Shown here: positions 26,240 to 35,062 of the stretch, piece after piece
Layout of the letters: each line of letters starts with the position of its first letter
Numbering within the stretch: position 1 is the first letter of the stretch
NCBI GenBank assembly: GCA_050015095.1
Contig: JBEKCC010000002.1
Location: forward strand, 216,475 to 280,474
Length of the DNA stretch: 64,000 bases
Source: MVRE01 sp015660965
GTDB lineage: Archaea > Halobacteriota > Methanomicrobia > Methanomicrobiales > Methanospirillaceae
Reading direction: 5' to 3'
Made by a program: the position numbers and the translations under genes
The notes under the pieces: model-generated
The model's input: the letters and a program-made list of their open reading frames with translations, nothing else
Told to the model about the DNA's origin: nothing
Database searches by the model: none

Positions 26240-26887
26240 TTACCGGAGTTGCGCTAAACGTTCAATTTTAATTTCTCTTATACGTTGCTTTAGCTCTCTT
26301 GTCGCACTTGAAATATCGGGTTGTGCCATAACGGCAGAAATTACCGCAACTCCGTCAACTCCGGTCATTAATACATCACGGATATTATGCAAACCGATAC
26401 CTCCGATGGCGACCAATGGAATATCAACTGCAACCCTAATTTGCCGAACTCCTTCAAGTCCACAAAAAGTTATTGCCTCTTTCTTTTGTTCTGTAGGAAA
26501 AACAGGGCTTGCTGCGATATAATCTGCACCATCATTAAATGCTTTCAACGCTTCAGAAACAGAACCGACTGAAACTCCGATTATAAAATCCTTAGGAACT
26601 ATCTTTCTCGCCCTACGGACCGATAAATCTCCTTGGCCCAGATGAACCCCATCAGCATCGCATGCAAGAGCAACATTGAGATGATCGTTTACAATAAATG
26701 TCGTTCCGGTTTTACGGGCGATCTTTCTTATCCGGTTACCAATCTCCACTAATTCAGTTGAGCTGCACGCTTTGTCTCGTAATTGTATTACATCGGCGCC
26801 ACCTTCGATTGTCAACTTTACAATCTCATCATGTGATCGCCCACCTGCGAGAGGACTATCTGTTATCACATATAGGTCGTAGTTCAT
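26240..26887 (-). CDS. thiE: Thiamine-phosphate synthase
   Basis: 215-residue TIM-barrel enzyme that joins hydroxymethylpyrimidine-PP and thiazole phosphate. Family blocks: YVITDSPL, GADVIQLRDK (about 30-39), FIVNDHLNVALACDADGVHLGQGDL, IIGVSVGS, YIAASPVFPTEQKKE and PLVAIGGIG. Normal length, no missing key residues. It sits 4 bases downstream of thiM, forming a thiazole-salvage pair. Confidence 0.95.
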   Translation of the reverse strand: MNYDLYVITDSPLAGGRSHDEIVKLTIEGGADVIQLRDKACSSTELVEIGNRIRKIARKTGTTFIVNDHLNVALACDADGVHLGQGDLSVRRARKIVPKDFIIGVSVGSVSEALKAFNDGADYIAASPVFPTEQKKEAITFCGLEGVRQIRVAVDIPLVAIGGIGLHNIRDVLMTGVDGVAVISAVMAQPDISSATRELKQRIREIKIERLAQLR

Positions 26888-26891
26888 AATT

Positions 26892-27707
26892 TTAGACGGA
26901 TCTCACTCTTGATCTCTGAATGAGATCATCGGGGCAAAGGGCTGAGATTTCGTCCATTAATGCAGTTCTAAATGAATATGGTCCGTGTGTTATAGCAGCT
27001 CCACGCTCTCCCGCAATACCAAACGCTGCGAGTGCTGCAGCCGTCGAGATTAGATAATCAGAAGACACTGCGACAAAGGCACCAGTAAGCGATGCTGCCA
27101 TACATCCAGTACCTGACAATCTTCCCATCATTTCATGCCCGTTATCTATCAGCAGGACATGTGTTCCATCAGAGACAATATCCGTCGCGCCAGTCATAGC
27201 CACTATGACACCTGCTTTACGTGCAAATTCCTTTGCGATGGAAATTGTATCTCCACTGACACCATGTGAATCTACTCCTCTTACTTTTCCTTTTTCACCC
27301 GCAAGAACGCTGATCTCACCTGCATTTCCCTTTAAAACCGAAATCTTCAACCTGTCAAGAAGAAGCTTGGCACTATCCGTTCTCATCCTAGTTGCCCCTG
27401 CACCTACGGGATCGAGTATAACAGGAATACCAAGAGCATTTGATTTTCGTCCAGCATCAAGCATAGATTCAACTTGAGGTCGAGACAATGTACCGATGTT
27501 GAGCACAAGAGCATCTGCCATCGCCACCATCTCCTCAACTTCTTCAGAAGCTTCCGCCATAACCGGTGCAGCACCAATTGATAACGTGATATTTGCACAA
27601 TCGTTAATAGACACAGTATTAGTTATGTGATGGATGAGAGGGCGCTTCTTCCGTATTTCCCGGAGGAGTTCCGCAAATGTATTGGGAATGATGTCAGATT
27701 CAATCAT
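26892..27707 (-). CDS. thiM: Hydroxyethylthiazole kinase
   Basis: 271-residue ribokinase-fold enzyme that phosphorylates 4-methyl-5-hydroxyethylthiazole for salvage. Key blocks: HHITNTVSINDCANITLSIG, PVMAEASEEVEEM, PVILDPVGAGATRMR, LKGNAGEISVLAG and the catalytic GTGCMAASLTGAF. It is the first gene of thiM-thiE-MFS. I see no THI-box in the short leader. Confidence 0.95.
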   Translation of the reverse strand: MIESDIIPNTFAELLREIRKKRPLIHHITNTVSINDCANITLSIGAAPVMAEASEEVEEMVAMADALVLNIGTLSRPQVESMLDAGRKSNALGIPVILDPVGAGATRMRTDSAKLLLDRLKISVLKGNAGEISVLAGEKGKVRGVDSHGVSGDTISIAKEFARKAGVIVAMTGATDIVSDGTHVLLIDNGHEMMGRLSGTGCMAASLTGAFVAVSSDYLISTAAALAAFGIAGERGAAITHGPYSFRTALMDEISALCPDDLIQRSRVRSV

Positions 27708-27762
27708 TTATATCCATACATTAGTTTGTATGATGTATCAAATGTAGTGGCGGAAATAATGT

Positions 27763-27981
27763 TTAAATAACGCCTATTTTCGATAAGATAATACCAATAC
27801 AACCATATGCAAAACCAATTAGTCCACCAAAAACAAGAATTTTGAGAAGAAAAGTAAAATCTCCCATCGTAATGGCTGTTATAAGAAGATATAATCCATA
27901 AATTACACCTATTGCAAAACCGACAATAACTAAGTAAGCAATGACAACGGCAAGCACACCGAAAATAATAAGATCATCCAT
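27763..27981 (-). CDS. Small hydrophobic membrane protein
   Basis: 72-residue protein, almost entirely two to three membrane helices (FGVLAVVIAYLVIVGFAIGV, IYGLYLLITAI, ILVFGGLIGFAYGCIGII). No family recognised. It lies between thiM and the glycosyltransferase on the same strand, with gaps of about 55 bases on each side. Confidence 0.55.
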   Translation of the reverse strand: MDDLIIFGVLAVVIAYLVIVGFAIGVIYGLYLLITAITMGDFTFLLKILVFGGLIGFAYGCIGIILSKIGVI

Positions 27982-28038
27982 TTTTTAGGCACCTTAAAAT
28001 CCGCAATTGTTTCCTCTCTTCTATTGTACCAATAAGAT

Positions 28039-29127
28039 TCACTCCACATATGCAGCAAGAACATCTTCATATAAGTGTCTCACATTTTGCTCCGTTTTTG
28101 GCATTGATGGAAATCCTTTGAAAGGATTAGCTGCGGGAACATCAACAGAAAGATCGAGATCCTTCTGACTCTGTGACATGAACCACCCTTTGGTTTGATA
28201 ATATGCCGAAAGGTACTCCTGTTCTGTCTGGCCGGGCGTCGGGATAAAGAGTCCATGTCGTTTTTGAATTTCAGCAAGCTCCATCATGGTGGTGTAACCT
28301 GAACGACAGACGATAAATCGTGCACGGTTGAGGATTGTAATCTTCTCATTGGTATCAACATATCCAAAAATGTTGGTGTTGGGGGTCGCTTTTTTTGTAT
28401 CCTTTTGTGCAGGACTTCCCAACAATACAACTTTAGTACCTTTCAAAGAATCTAATTGGGTGAGAACTTTCTGCTCAAAGACCGTGCGCTGAGGTTCAGG
28501 CCCAGAGATAATAATGAGGTAATCGAGATCTTCTGCTAGATTTAATTTTCGAGCAGTAGCAAGGATACCAGAATAATAGAATTTTCTCAAAGAACTAATA
28601 CGAAGTGGACGAGAAAGTTTTCCAGCAAGTGCGGATGGTCCAGGGGGATTATCAGGAATAATAACACGATCAAATTTATTCTGTAATAGTTGGTTCAAAA
28701 ACAATCCAAAAAGTTCCACGGGCCATAAAACGAGTGGAAAATGGAAATGAATCTGGTGTGTAATGAATAGAGATGGTACACTGTCAGAATATACACCAAG
28801 CCGGTTGTCGCTAACGATCAAATCGTAATGATCCTGTGCAATAATACGTGCTATCGTTCGACGTTCTGTAGAAAGTGCATTTAGAAGTATAGGAAAGTAT
28901 AAAGCGAATTTTGCAAGGAAATGACTTCCAGAACTATAGGGTGCAGGATAATCCGGGAAATTAATAAATCGACAACTGGGAAACTCCAGACGCAATGCGG
29001 ATAGTGAATTACCACTGGCAGCGATTGTTACATCGTGTCCTCGATGAAGCAGTTCGTGAATAACCGGAATATCCCTCGTTGCATGACCTAACCCCCAGTT
29101 CAATGGTGATATTAATACACTACTCAT
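28039..29127 (-). CDS. MurG-like glycosyltransferase
   Basis: 362-residue GT-B glycosyltransferase (Glyco_trans_1_3 / MurG-like). N-terminal NWGLGHATRDIPVIHELLHRGHDVTI (donor/acceptor loop), LIVSDNR near 105, and the C-terminal nucleotide-sugar part with ISGPEPQRTVFE, FGYVDTNEKITILNRARFIVCRSGYTTMMEL and TPGQTEQEYLSAYY. It probably transfers a sugar in surface-glycan or glycolipid synthesis; the substrate is unknown. Confidence 0.85.
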   Translation of the reverse strand: MSSVLISPLNWGLGHATRDIPVIHELLHRGHDVTIAASGNSLSALRLEFPSCRFINFPDYPAPYSSGSHFLAKFALYFPILLNALSTERRTIARIIAQDHYDLIVSDNRLGVYSDSVPSLFITHQIHFHFPLVLWPVELFGLFLNQLLQNKFDRVIIPDNPPGPSALAGKLSRPLRISSLRKFYYSGILATARKLNLAEDLDYLIIISGPEPQRTVFEQKVLTQLDSLKGTKVVLLGSPAQKDTKKATPNTNIFGYVDTNEKITILNRARFIVCRSGYTTMMELAEIQKRHGLFIPTPGQTEQEYLSAYYQTKGWFMSQSQKDLDLSVDVPAANPFKGFPSMPKTEQNVRHLYEDVLAAYVE

Positions 29128-29239
29128 TTGATTTTCACCATTTCTTTGATGAAGTGTGTGGCGTGTTTGTCAATAAATACGCTCATCTAGAACAGAAAAA
29201 ACTCGTAGATTTTGAACTTTTTTAAATTTAATTTAACTT

Positions 29240-30208
29240 TTATCCCTTGGTTAGGTTGATCGCATTGGCTACGGCTGCACCAAATTCTCGCGTTCCAGCA
29301 GTCCCACCAAGATCTCTCGTCTTCACACCCTTTGTAACGACTTGTTGAATCGCATGTTCAATGCGTTCCGCACCCACAACATCCCCAAGGTATGAAAGTA
29401 ACATAGCAGCACTTCTTATGGCTGCTATCGGATTTGCAATATTTTTTCCTGCAATATCTGGAGCACTACCATGAACTGGCTCGAAAAGTGCAAAACGGTC
29501 ACCTATATTCTCACTTGGTAATAAGCCCAATCCACCAACAAGGTAAGAGGCAACATCTGAAAGAATATCTCCAAAAATGTTGGTTGTTACAACGACGTCA
29601 TAAGATTCAGGATGTTGGAGGATATCGAGTGCTAGGGCGTCAATAAATTTCTCGTTACATATTATACCTGCAGCTTTTGCCTCTGCAAGACAAATATCCC
29701 GGAAGAAAACATCAGACTTCAGGACATTGGCTTTATGTCCCACTGTAAGAGATTTTCTAGCCTTTGCAAGTTGGATAGCTAAACGGGCAATTCGCTCTGT
29801 ACCTTTTCTTGTTACCACTCGCAAAGTTGTTGCACGATCAGGACCGATTTCTTCTATGCCTGAGTAAAGACCTTCAGTATTTTCTCGTACGATCATTATG
29901 TCAAAACCATTTGCCTTTACTGGACGCAAATTTGCATATAAGTCAAGTTCTTTTCGGATTCGAAGGATGACGCTCTGATAATTTTTCATTGGCGGAGTGG
30001 TTACTGCTCCAAACAAAATAGCATCAGCTTCCTTGAGTACTGCAATATCGCGATCGGCACAAGGACAACCTATTTCTTCCCATCGATGGTAACCGACATC
30101 AACATTGTAATACTCGTAATCAGGATGGATTAGTTCCAATACTTTTCTTGCAACAGGGATTACTTCATGACCGATGCCGTCTCCTTCAACAATAGCAATT
30201 TTAGGCAT
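29240..30208 (-). CDS. aksF: Homoisocitrate/isopropylmalate-type dehydrogenase (AksF)
   Basis: 322-residue NAD-dependent beta-decarboxylating dehydrogenase. The start is ATG 30208 (MPKIAIVEGDGIGHEVIP), with ribosome site ggagg just upstream. Motifs: DGIGHE, LRKELDLYANLRPVKA, RENTEGLYSG, VGHKANVLKSD, VVVTTNIFGDILSD and HGSAPDIAGKNIANP. The sequence alone could be LeuB, but its place at the end of an aksA-aksD-aksE operon points to oxidative decarboxylation of homoisocitrate and its longer homologues toward 2-oxosuberate for coenzyme B. It overlaps the preceding gene by 8 bases. Confidence 0.88.
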   Translation of the reverse strand: MPKIAIVEGDGIGHEVIPVARKVLELIHPDYEYYNVDVGYHRWEEIGCPCADRDIAVLKEADAILFGAVTTPPMKNYQSVILRIRKELDLYANLRPVKANGFDIMIVRENTEGLYSGIEEIGPDRATTLRVVTRKGTERIARLAIQLAKARKSLTVGHKANVLKSDVFFRDICLAEAKAAGIICNEKFIDALALDILQHPESYDVVVTTNIFGDILSDVASYLVGGLGLLPSENIGDRFALFEPVHGSAPDIAGKNIANPIAAIRSAAMLLSYLGDVVGAERIEHAIQQVVTKGVKTRDLGGTAGTREFGAAVANAINLTKG

Positions 30209-31004
30209 GCTTCCTCCACTCCTTTGTGAGTGAAAAGATTGATTCTGAAATCTGCCACGGAGATGCACCCCAATGCACCACTATCCCTTGTTTTCCGTTA
30301 TAAGTTCCCTTACCTTCTCGGTCAGAGCGACAGCATCGAGCAATAAATGGTTCTTCATTAACTGCGGAAAGCGGACAGATGTTGAGTAGCTCAAAATTAG
30401 TACCATAACATTCACCCATTAATTGTGAACCAGTCAAACATCCAGCAACTCTCTCATTTCCTTTTACAGCATCTGCATCAAGAGTACGAGTAAACCCAGC
30501 TGCACGACAAGGATAAACATCTGCTTTCATCTGCGAAATATCGAGTATATGATGGCAGAATATTACGTTTAAATCACCGAATAGTCCACAGGATTCTAGG
30601 TCGCGGATGCATGCAGAAAGGCTCGGTCTTGGGGGACTTGAATCGTACACATGAATCTTTAAAAGGTCTGAAAGATCTGGGTCAAGCACAAAAGTCATAT
30701 GTTCGTCGAGTCCAAAGAAAATCGTACACCGATATCTAGAATCAAGAGCTAGCTGAATGAGCCGAGTTCGATCATTAATTTGCACTTTATCTGGATATCG
30801 ATATACTTCACTTTTCTTAGAGATCACCCTTGACTTTACAATGTGTCGCATCATGCCTTTTTCATCGGGATCAAATTCAACTTCAAGGATCTCGAATCCA
30901 TCATCTATAGGGTGAACAAGATATCGACTTAAAAAGTAGACCATTTGCCCACAAGGTTGTGTCGAAGCAAAACCCACATTTTTGCATTGTTTAGGGAAGA
31001 TCAT
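30201..31004 (-). CDS. Unknown protein within coenzyme B operon
   Basis: 267 residues from ATG 31004, overlapping the aksE stop by four bases (ATGA). No known domain is recognised. It is Cys/His-rich: N-terminal IFPKQCKNVGF, central VIFCHHILDISQMKADVYPC, and C-terminal ECYGTNFELLNICP and ARCCRSDREGKG, ending GIVVHWGASPWQISESI. Charged beta-rich N-terminal half (EILEVEFDPDEKG, RCTIFFGLDEHMTFVLDPD). The tight coupling to aksE and aksF suggests a role in 7-mercaptoheptanoate/coenzyme B formation or in a linked methanogen-specific pathway; this is inference from context. Confidence 0.8.
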   Translation of the reverse strand: MIFPKQCKNVGFASTQPCGQMVYFLSRYLVHPIDDGFEILEVEFDPDEKGMMRHIVKSRVISKKSEVYRYPDKVQINDRTRLIQLALDSRYRCTIFFGLDEHMTFVLDPDLSDLLKIHVYDSSPPRPSLSACIRDLESCGLFGDLNVIFCHHILDISQMKADVYPCRAAGFTRTLDADAVKGNERVAGCLTGSQLMGECYGTNFELLNICPLSAVNEEPFIARCCRSDREGKGTYNGKQGIVVHWGASPWQISESIFSLTKEWRKHA

Positions 31005-31471
31005 CGTTTTCCCTTCCAATATTCGATTAATCCACCAGCCTTGAGAATATCGAGCATTCGCGGTGAAAGGGCACGAACCATTCTTCGTTTCCCACCAGAT
31101 TCTACCCACCCAGAACTGAGATCGAATGAAACAATCTGTCCATCTATACAGTTAAGGTTAGATTCAATTAGAGGAAGGCCTATATTGATCGCATTTCTGA
31201 AGAAGATGCGAGCAAAGGTAGGAGCAACGACTGCAAGTACTCCTGCCTCGTGCAATGCTATCGCTGCTTGCTCTCGTGATGAGCCACAACCAAAATTCTT
31301 CCCTGCAACAATTACGGACCCTTTCAATCGCGGGGCAAGTTTGGGATCAAGATCTTCAAACACATGTTGCCCCCATAAACTGCGGTCTTTTGTGCGTAAA
31401 TATCGTCCTGCGATAACCAAATCGGTATCAATATCTGCAGCTAAACATACTGCTTTTCCTTTACCGTGCAT
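31001..31471 (-). CDS. aksE: Homoaconitase small subunit (AksE)
   Basis: 156-residue swivelling domain of a LeuD-type hydro-lyase. The substrate loop reads YLRT (residues 24-27); in Methanocaldococcus MJ1271 this YLRT loop distinguishes homoaconitase from isopropylmalate isomerase. Other blocks: GKNFGCGSSREQAAIAL, VVAPTFARIFFRNAINIGLP. It pairs with AksD to dehydrate and rehydrate homocitrate and homologues. It abuts aksD (stop 31472) without a gap. Confidence 0.93.
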   Translation of the reverse strand: MHGKGKAVCLAADIDTDLVIAGRYLRTKDRSLWGQHVFEDLDPKLAPRLKGSVIVAGKNFGCGSSREQAAIALHEAGVLAVVAPTFARIFFRNAINIGLPLIESNLNCIDGQIVSFDLSSGWVESGGKRRMVRALSPRMLDILKAGGLIEYWKGKR

Positions 31472-32683
31472 CTAAAAAACCCCCGGCTCAGTTATTTCAC
31501 CTATAATCGCACTCGTTGCAGCAGTTGATACCGATGATAAGTAAATCTGCCCACCCACCCCCATTCGATTTTTGAAATTCCGGTTTGCTGTTGATAAACA
31601 GACTTCACCTTCACCAATGACACCCATATGGGCACCGAGGCAAGGTCCACAGCCTGGAATACCGATCACACATCCCGCTTTTACAATATCTGCGAGTAGT
31701 CCTGTCCGAATCGCTTCTGTGAGTGTTGTACGTGAAGCGGGAACGACAATGGTTCGTACAGAGACCTTATTCCCTTTAACAATACTTGCAAACCTAACGA
31801 GATCGGAATACCTCCCGTTTGTACAGGTACCAACAAAAACTTGATCGATAGGAAGTCCCGCTAAATCGTGAACGGGTTTTACAGTATCAACTCGCGGTGG
31901 AACGGCTATAAGTGGCACAATATCCGATAACTCAATTTCAAGCTCTTTCACATAATTGCATGATTCCGGTAGTTGTGGAACGATTGTATGACCAAATTCA
32001 GCGAGGTATTTTTTGGTGACATTATCGGCGTAGAACATTCCTGTCTTTGCTCCGGTCTCAACCGCAAGATTACAAAGAACAAGCCGATCATCAATCGACA
32101 ATCCTTTCGCACTCTCGCCAATGAATTCAAGTGATTGATAAGTCGACCCATCCATACCGAGCTCACCCACGTATTTGAGTGCCAAATCTTTTGCTTCTGT
32201 TGCTCCTTCAAGACTTCCAGTTAGATGGATACCAATTGTCTCTGGAACCCGGAACCAAGTCTCGCCATTCATCCAGATCGCTGCCATGTCACTCGCACCC
32301 ACACCAGTTGCAAATGCTCCAAAAGCCCCAAGAGTACAGCTGTGTGAATCAGCACCTACAACGATTTCCCCGGGGAGCACTACACCTTCACTCATGCACT
32401 GATGGCAGATCCCCTCTCCGATATCTAAAAAGTTCATGAAAGAGGAAAGTGCAAACCCTCGCAGCTCATGCTGAAGAGCTGCTGTAGTCGAATTGTTTGC
32501 TGGGACTATATGATCGAAAATGACCGAAAGAGACGAAGGGTCATGAAGCCCTCGTTTCCCCATATTTTTCCATGCCTCAAGTGTGAGCACTCCTGTACCA
32601 TCATGCACATAGGCACGATCCACCTTTCGATCAACATACTCTCCCGCCGGGGCTTTGAGGATTCGCTCTGATAAAGTACTCAT
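31472..32683 (-). CDS. aksD: Homoaconitase large subunit (AksD)
   Basis: 403-residue aconitase-fold subunit with [4Fe-4S] ligands in VFVGTCTNGRYSDL and GIPGCGPCLGAH, plus the active-site block VVGADSHSCTLGAFGAFATGVGASD. LeuC-type in length. With AksE it forms the broad-range homoaconitase of the 2-oxoacid elongation that makes 2-oxosuberate. The start overlaps aksA by four bases. A function in leucine synthesis is less likely given the YLRT loop of AksE and the homocitrate synthase upstream. Confidence 0.93.
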   Translation of the reverse strand: MSTLSERILKAPAGEYVDRKVDRAYVHDGTGVLTLEAWKNMGKRGLHDPSSLSVIFDHIVPANNSTTAALQHELRGFALSSFMNFLDIGEGICHQCMSEGVVLPGEIVVGADSHSCTLGAFGAFATGVGASDMAAIWMNGETWFRVPETIGIHLTGSLEGATEAKDLALKYVGELGMDGSTYQSLEFIGESAKGLSIDDRLVLCNLAVETGAKTGMFYADNVTKKYLAEFGHTIVPQLPESCNYVKELEIELSDIVPLIAVPPRVDTVKPVHDLAGLPIDQVFVGTCTNGRYSDLVRFASIVKGNKVSVRTIVVPASRTTLTEAIRTGLLADIVKAGCVIGIPGCGPCLGAHMGVIGEGEVCLSTANRNFKNRMGVGGQIYLSSVSTAATSAIIGEITEPGVF

Positions 32684-33810
32684 TCTGGCTTTTCCTCTAT
32701 CGCTTTTTTAATCAGTTTTTTTAGAACCACTGGTGTGATATTGCACTTTTGTTCAGAATGTTCCTTTACTAAATCAAGCACACGACAGATCTGCTTTTCA
32801 GATAACTCACATCCTATCGATGAAACTACATACTCAAGTGCTTTCTTTCCAGTATGTTTTCCGAGAATGAAATGCCGTTCTGACCCAACAAGGTCTGGAG
32901 AGAAGTATTCATAGGTGGAGGGATCATCAAGAATCGCTGCAATGTGAATACCGCTCTCATGGGAAAACGCAAGCTCCCCAACAACGGGTTTGTTCCGGGG
33001 AAGTGTAATACCCGCATACTTTTCCACCATCTTCGAGAGCTTTGTAAGGTGGGAAAGATCATATCGGTCAATACCCCCTTTCATACGGAGTGCAATAAGC
33101 ACTTCTTCGAGTGCAGCATTGCCCGATCGTTCACCAATACCGTTCACCGTGGTATGTAATTGGTACGCCCCAGCTTCCGCTGCTGTAAGGGTGTTTGCTA
33201 CGGCACAGCCCATGTCATTATGACAATGGGCACAGAGGGGGGTTTTCATCGTGTGCACGAGGTCACTCATTATATGATACATTTCCATCGGAAGAAGACA
33301 ACCAACCGTATCGGCAAAACTAAGGAGTACGGCACCGTGTTCCTCAGCTCCATGGTAAACCTCTTTTAAAAAGGAAAGGTCTGTGCGGGATGCATCTTCA
33401 GCAGCAAACCTTACCTGAACACCGTGATCACGAGCATAATCAATTGTCATTAATGCTTCTTCGAGTACCTGTTCCCGAGGTTTTTTGAACTTGAGCCTAA
33501 TGTGGAGATCTGATGTGGGGATAAAGATACTCACCATATCAACATCGCAATCAATTGCGGTACTGATGTCGGGTTCCTTAGCTCGGGCAAAACCACAAAT
33601 ACGAGCATCAAGACCCAAATTTGCAATTGTCTTAACGCATTTCTTTTCATTAGGAGAGACAGCAGGAAATCCAGCTTCAATGAGCTCGATACCGATTGCG
33701 TCAATCATTTGAGCTATCTCAACCTTTTCCTCGCAAGAAAACGAAACGCCTGGTGTTTGCTCGCCATCTCTCAAGGTAACATCGCAAATCTCAACATTCC
33801 ACGGTTTCAT
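32680..33810 (-). CDS. aksA: Homocitrate synthase family enzyme (AksA)
   Basis: 376 residues from ATG 33810 (MKPWNVEICDVTLRDGEQTPG); a TTG 33 bases upstream is less likely. It condenses acetyl-CoA with 2-oxoglutarate and then with 2-oxoadipate and 2-oxopimelate. Visible: the DVTLRDGEQTPGVSFS metal/substrate block, IELIEAGFPAVSPNE, LCAHCHNDMGCAVANTLTAAEAGA with metal-binding His pair, and NGIGERSGNAALEEV. The C-terminus ends after a helical region, lacking the LeuA regulatory domain, as for AksA. It overlaps the TPP-enzyme gene by 20 bases. Confidence 0.92.
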   Translation of the reverse strand: MKPWNVEICDVTLRDGEQTPGVSFSCEEKVEIAQMIDAIGIELIEAGFPAVSPNEKKCVKTIANLGLDARICGFARAKEPDISTAIDCDVDMVSIFIPTSDLHIRLKFKKPREQVLEEALMTIDYARDHGVQVRFAAEDASRTDLSFLKEVYHGAEEHGAVLLSFADTVGCLLPMEMYHIMSDLVHTMKTPLCAHCHNDMGCAVANTLTAAEAGAYQLHTTVNGIGERSGNAALEEVLIALRMKGGIDRYDLSHLTKLSKMVEKYAGITLPRNKPVVGELAFSHESGIHIAAILDDPSTYEYFSPDLVGSERHFILGKHTGKKALEYVVSSIGCELSEKQICRVLDLVKEHSEQKCNITPVVLKKLIKKAIEEKPE

Positions 33811-35062
33811 GATTACAACCTTTGGGACACATCCCTTCGACAATCAATGTGCGTGGTGTTTTCGTTACCACGAGCTCTTTGTTCAAGTTCCGTTCATTAT
33901 CTGCTCGGCATACTACTGGCTTTGCCCATGTCAGATATCGTAAAAGATCATAGATTTCCTGACCACCAGTCATACCCATCCGATCATTCTTAAGAACAAT
34001 ACAAAGAAGGGGACGGTGCTTCTCGTAAACATCAATAAGTGCGTTGATTCCAGAATGCAGGAGTGCATAATCACCTATTAGTGCTACTTGAGTGCTTCTT
34101 GCTGCAACAGCAATCGATGACCCAAGGGCATAACAGGCAACACCTATGCGGTAAGGTGGATTTGTTGCTAGAACAGAACACCCCATATCACAGATAACGG
34201 ACATTTTTCGGTCTACTAATTTCTGAATCAAAGGTTTGAACGGGCATTCACGACAGAAGGTACGATAATGTCCCCGTTTTGTATAGGTCTCCGGCTTGTC
34301 CTTGAAATTCTGGGCCTTAATGCATCGATGCTCATGTACAAAAGATCGTCCAAGTTCGTTTGTTCGAGCAAGAGTTGCCGTCTTTGCTGGGGGCGGATAA
34401 ACTGTCGCTACATGTGAATCGCCTTCAGTTGCTCCAACACCCACAACACCACCTTTAAAGTCATTTAGGGGAGATGAACGAGACCATTCAAACATCGCAG
34501 AAGTTAATTTTTCTGCTGCTTGTGACCGCCCTCGCATTGTAAGATTTGGATCTGCTAGTTTTCCTTGAACACCCTGTCGTTTACATGCACCCATTACCGC
34601 TTCATTTTCCAGTAATTGAGGAGTCACTCGAACAATTACAACTCTTGAAAAATGTTCTGATGCCTCAAAAGCAGACGCAATTGCAGAAACACAATTGATT
34701 TTATTCGGTTCAATGACGGGAACCTGTGCAACCTCACCATAATAACGAGAATCTTGAGTGTTTTGCGAACCTTTAGCTAAAACATCATCTCCAGCAATGA
34801 TTACTACTCCTGACCGCAATCCTTGAGTTGTAGCATTGACTAAAGGATCAGCACAAACGTTAAGCCCCACATTTTTTATGATTAATACAGATCGTCTACC
34901 AGCGATAGAGTCCCCAAGTGCATATTCAAGAGCCACCTTCTCATTGATGACGAGTTCAGCATGAAGAATCTCAGCTATTTCAGTCACGGGATAGCCCGGA
35001 ACAGTATAGAAAGTATCTGCACAGGTACGCAATGCTTTGGCAACAACTTCTGTACCTCTCAT
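33791..35062 (-). CDS. IorA-like TPP-dependent enzyme in coenzyme B operon
   Basis: 423 residues from ATG 35062, which overlaps the upstream radical SAM stop (ATGA). It resembles the alpha subunit of indolepyruvate:ferredoxin oxidoreductase: N-terminal MRGTEVVAKALRTCADTFYTVPGYPVTEIAE, middle CRECPFKP with ICDMGCSVL, and the TPP-Mg block GDYALLHSG to LKNDRMGMTGGQ. It lacks the C-terminal 2[4Fe-4S] domain of IorA (about 600 residues) and no IorB gene is nearby. Sitting directly before aksA, it is a good candidate for non-oxidative 2-oxosuberate decarboxylation (inference); another 2-oxoacid is possible. Confidence 0.85.
   Translation of the reverse strand: MRGTEVVAKALRTCADTFYTVPGYPVTEIAEILHAELVINEKVALEYALGDSIAGRRSVLIIKNVGLNVCADPLVNATTQGLRSGVVIIAGDDVLAKGSQNTQDSRYYGEVAQVPVIEPNKINCVSAIASAFEASEHFSRVVIVRVTPQLLENEAVMGACKRQGVQGKLADPNLTMRGRSQAAEKLTSAMFEWSRSSPLNDFKGGVVGVGATEGDSHVATVYPPPAKTATLARTNELGRSFVHEHRCIKAQNFKDKPETYTKRGHYRTFCRECPFKPLIQKLVDRKMSVICDMGCSVLATNPPYRIGVACYALGSSIAVAARSTQVALIGDYALLHSGINALIDVYEKHRPLLCIVLKNDRMGMTGGQEIYDLLRYLTWAKPVVCRADNERNLNKELVVTKTPRTLIVEGMCPKGCNHETVEC

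Noticed and set aside
27708..27762. THI-box riboswitch upstream of thiM
   Set aside because: The 55-base gap is too short and shows none of the conserved TPP riboswitch segments.
29240..33810. Leucine or lysine biosynthesis operon
   Set aside because: LeuC/LeuD/LeuB-like genes could suggest this, but the YLRT loop in the small subunit, the AksA-like synthase without a LeuA regulatory domain and the marker-11 linkage favour coenzyme B synthesis.
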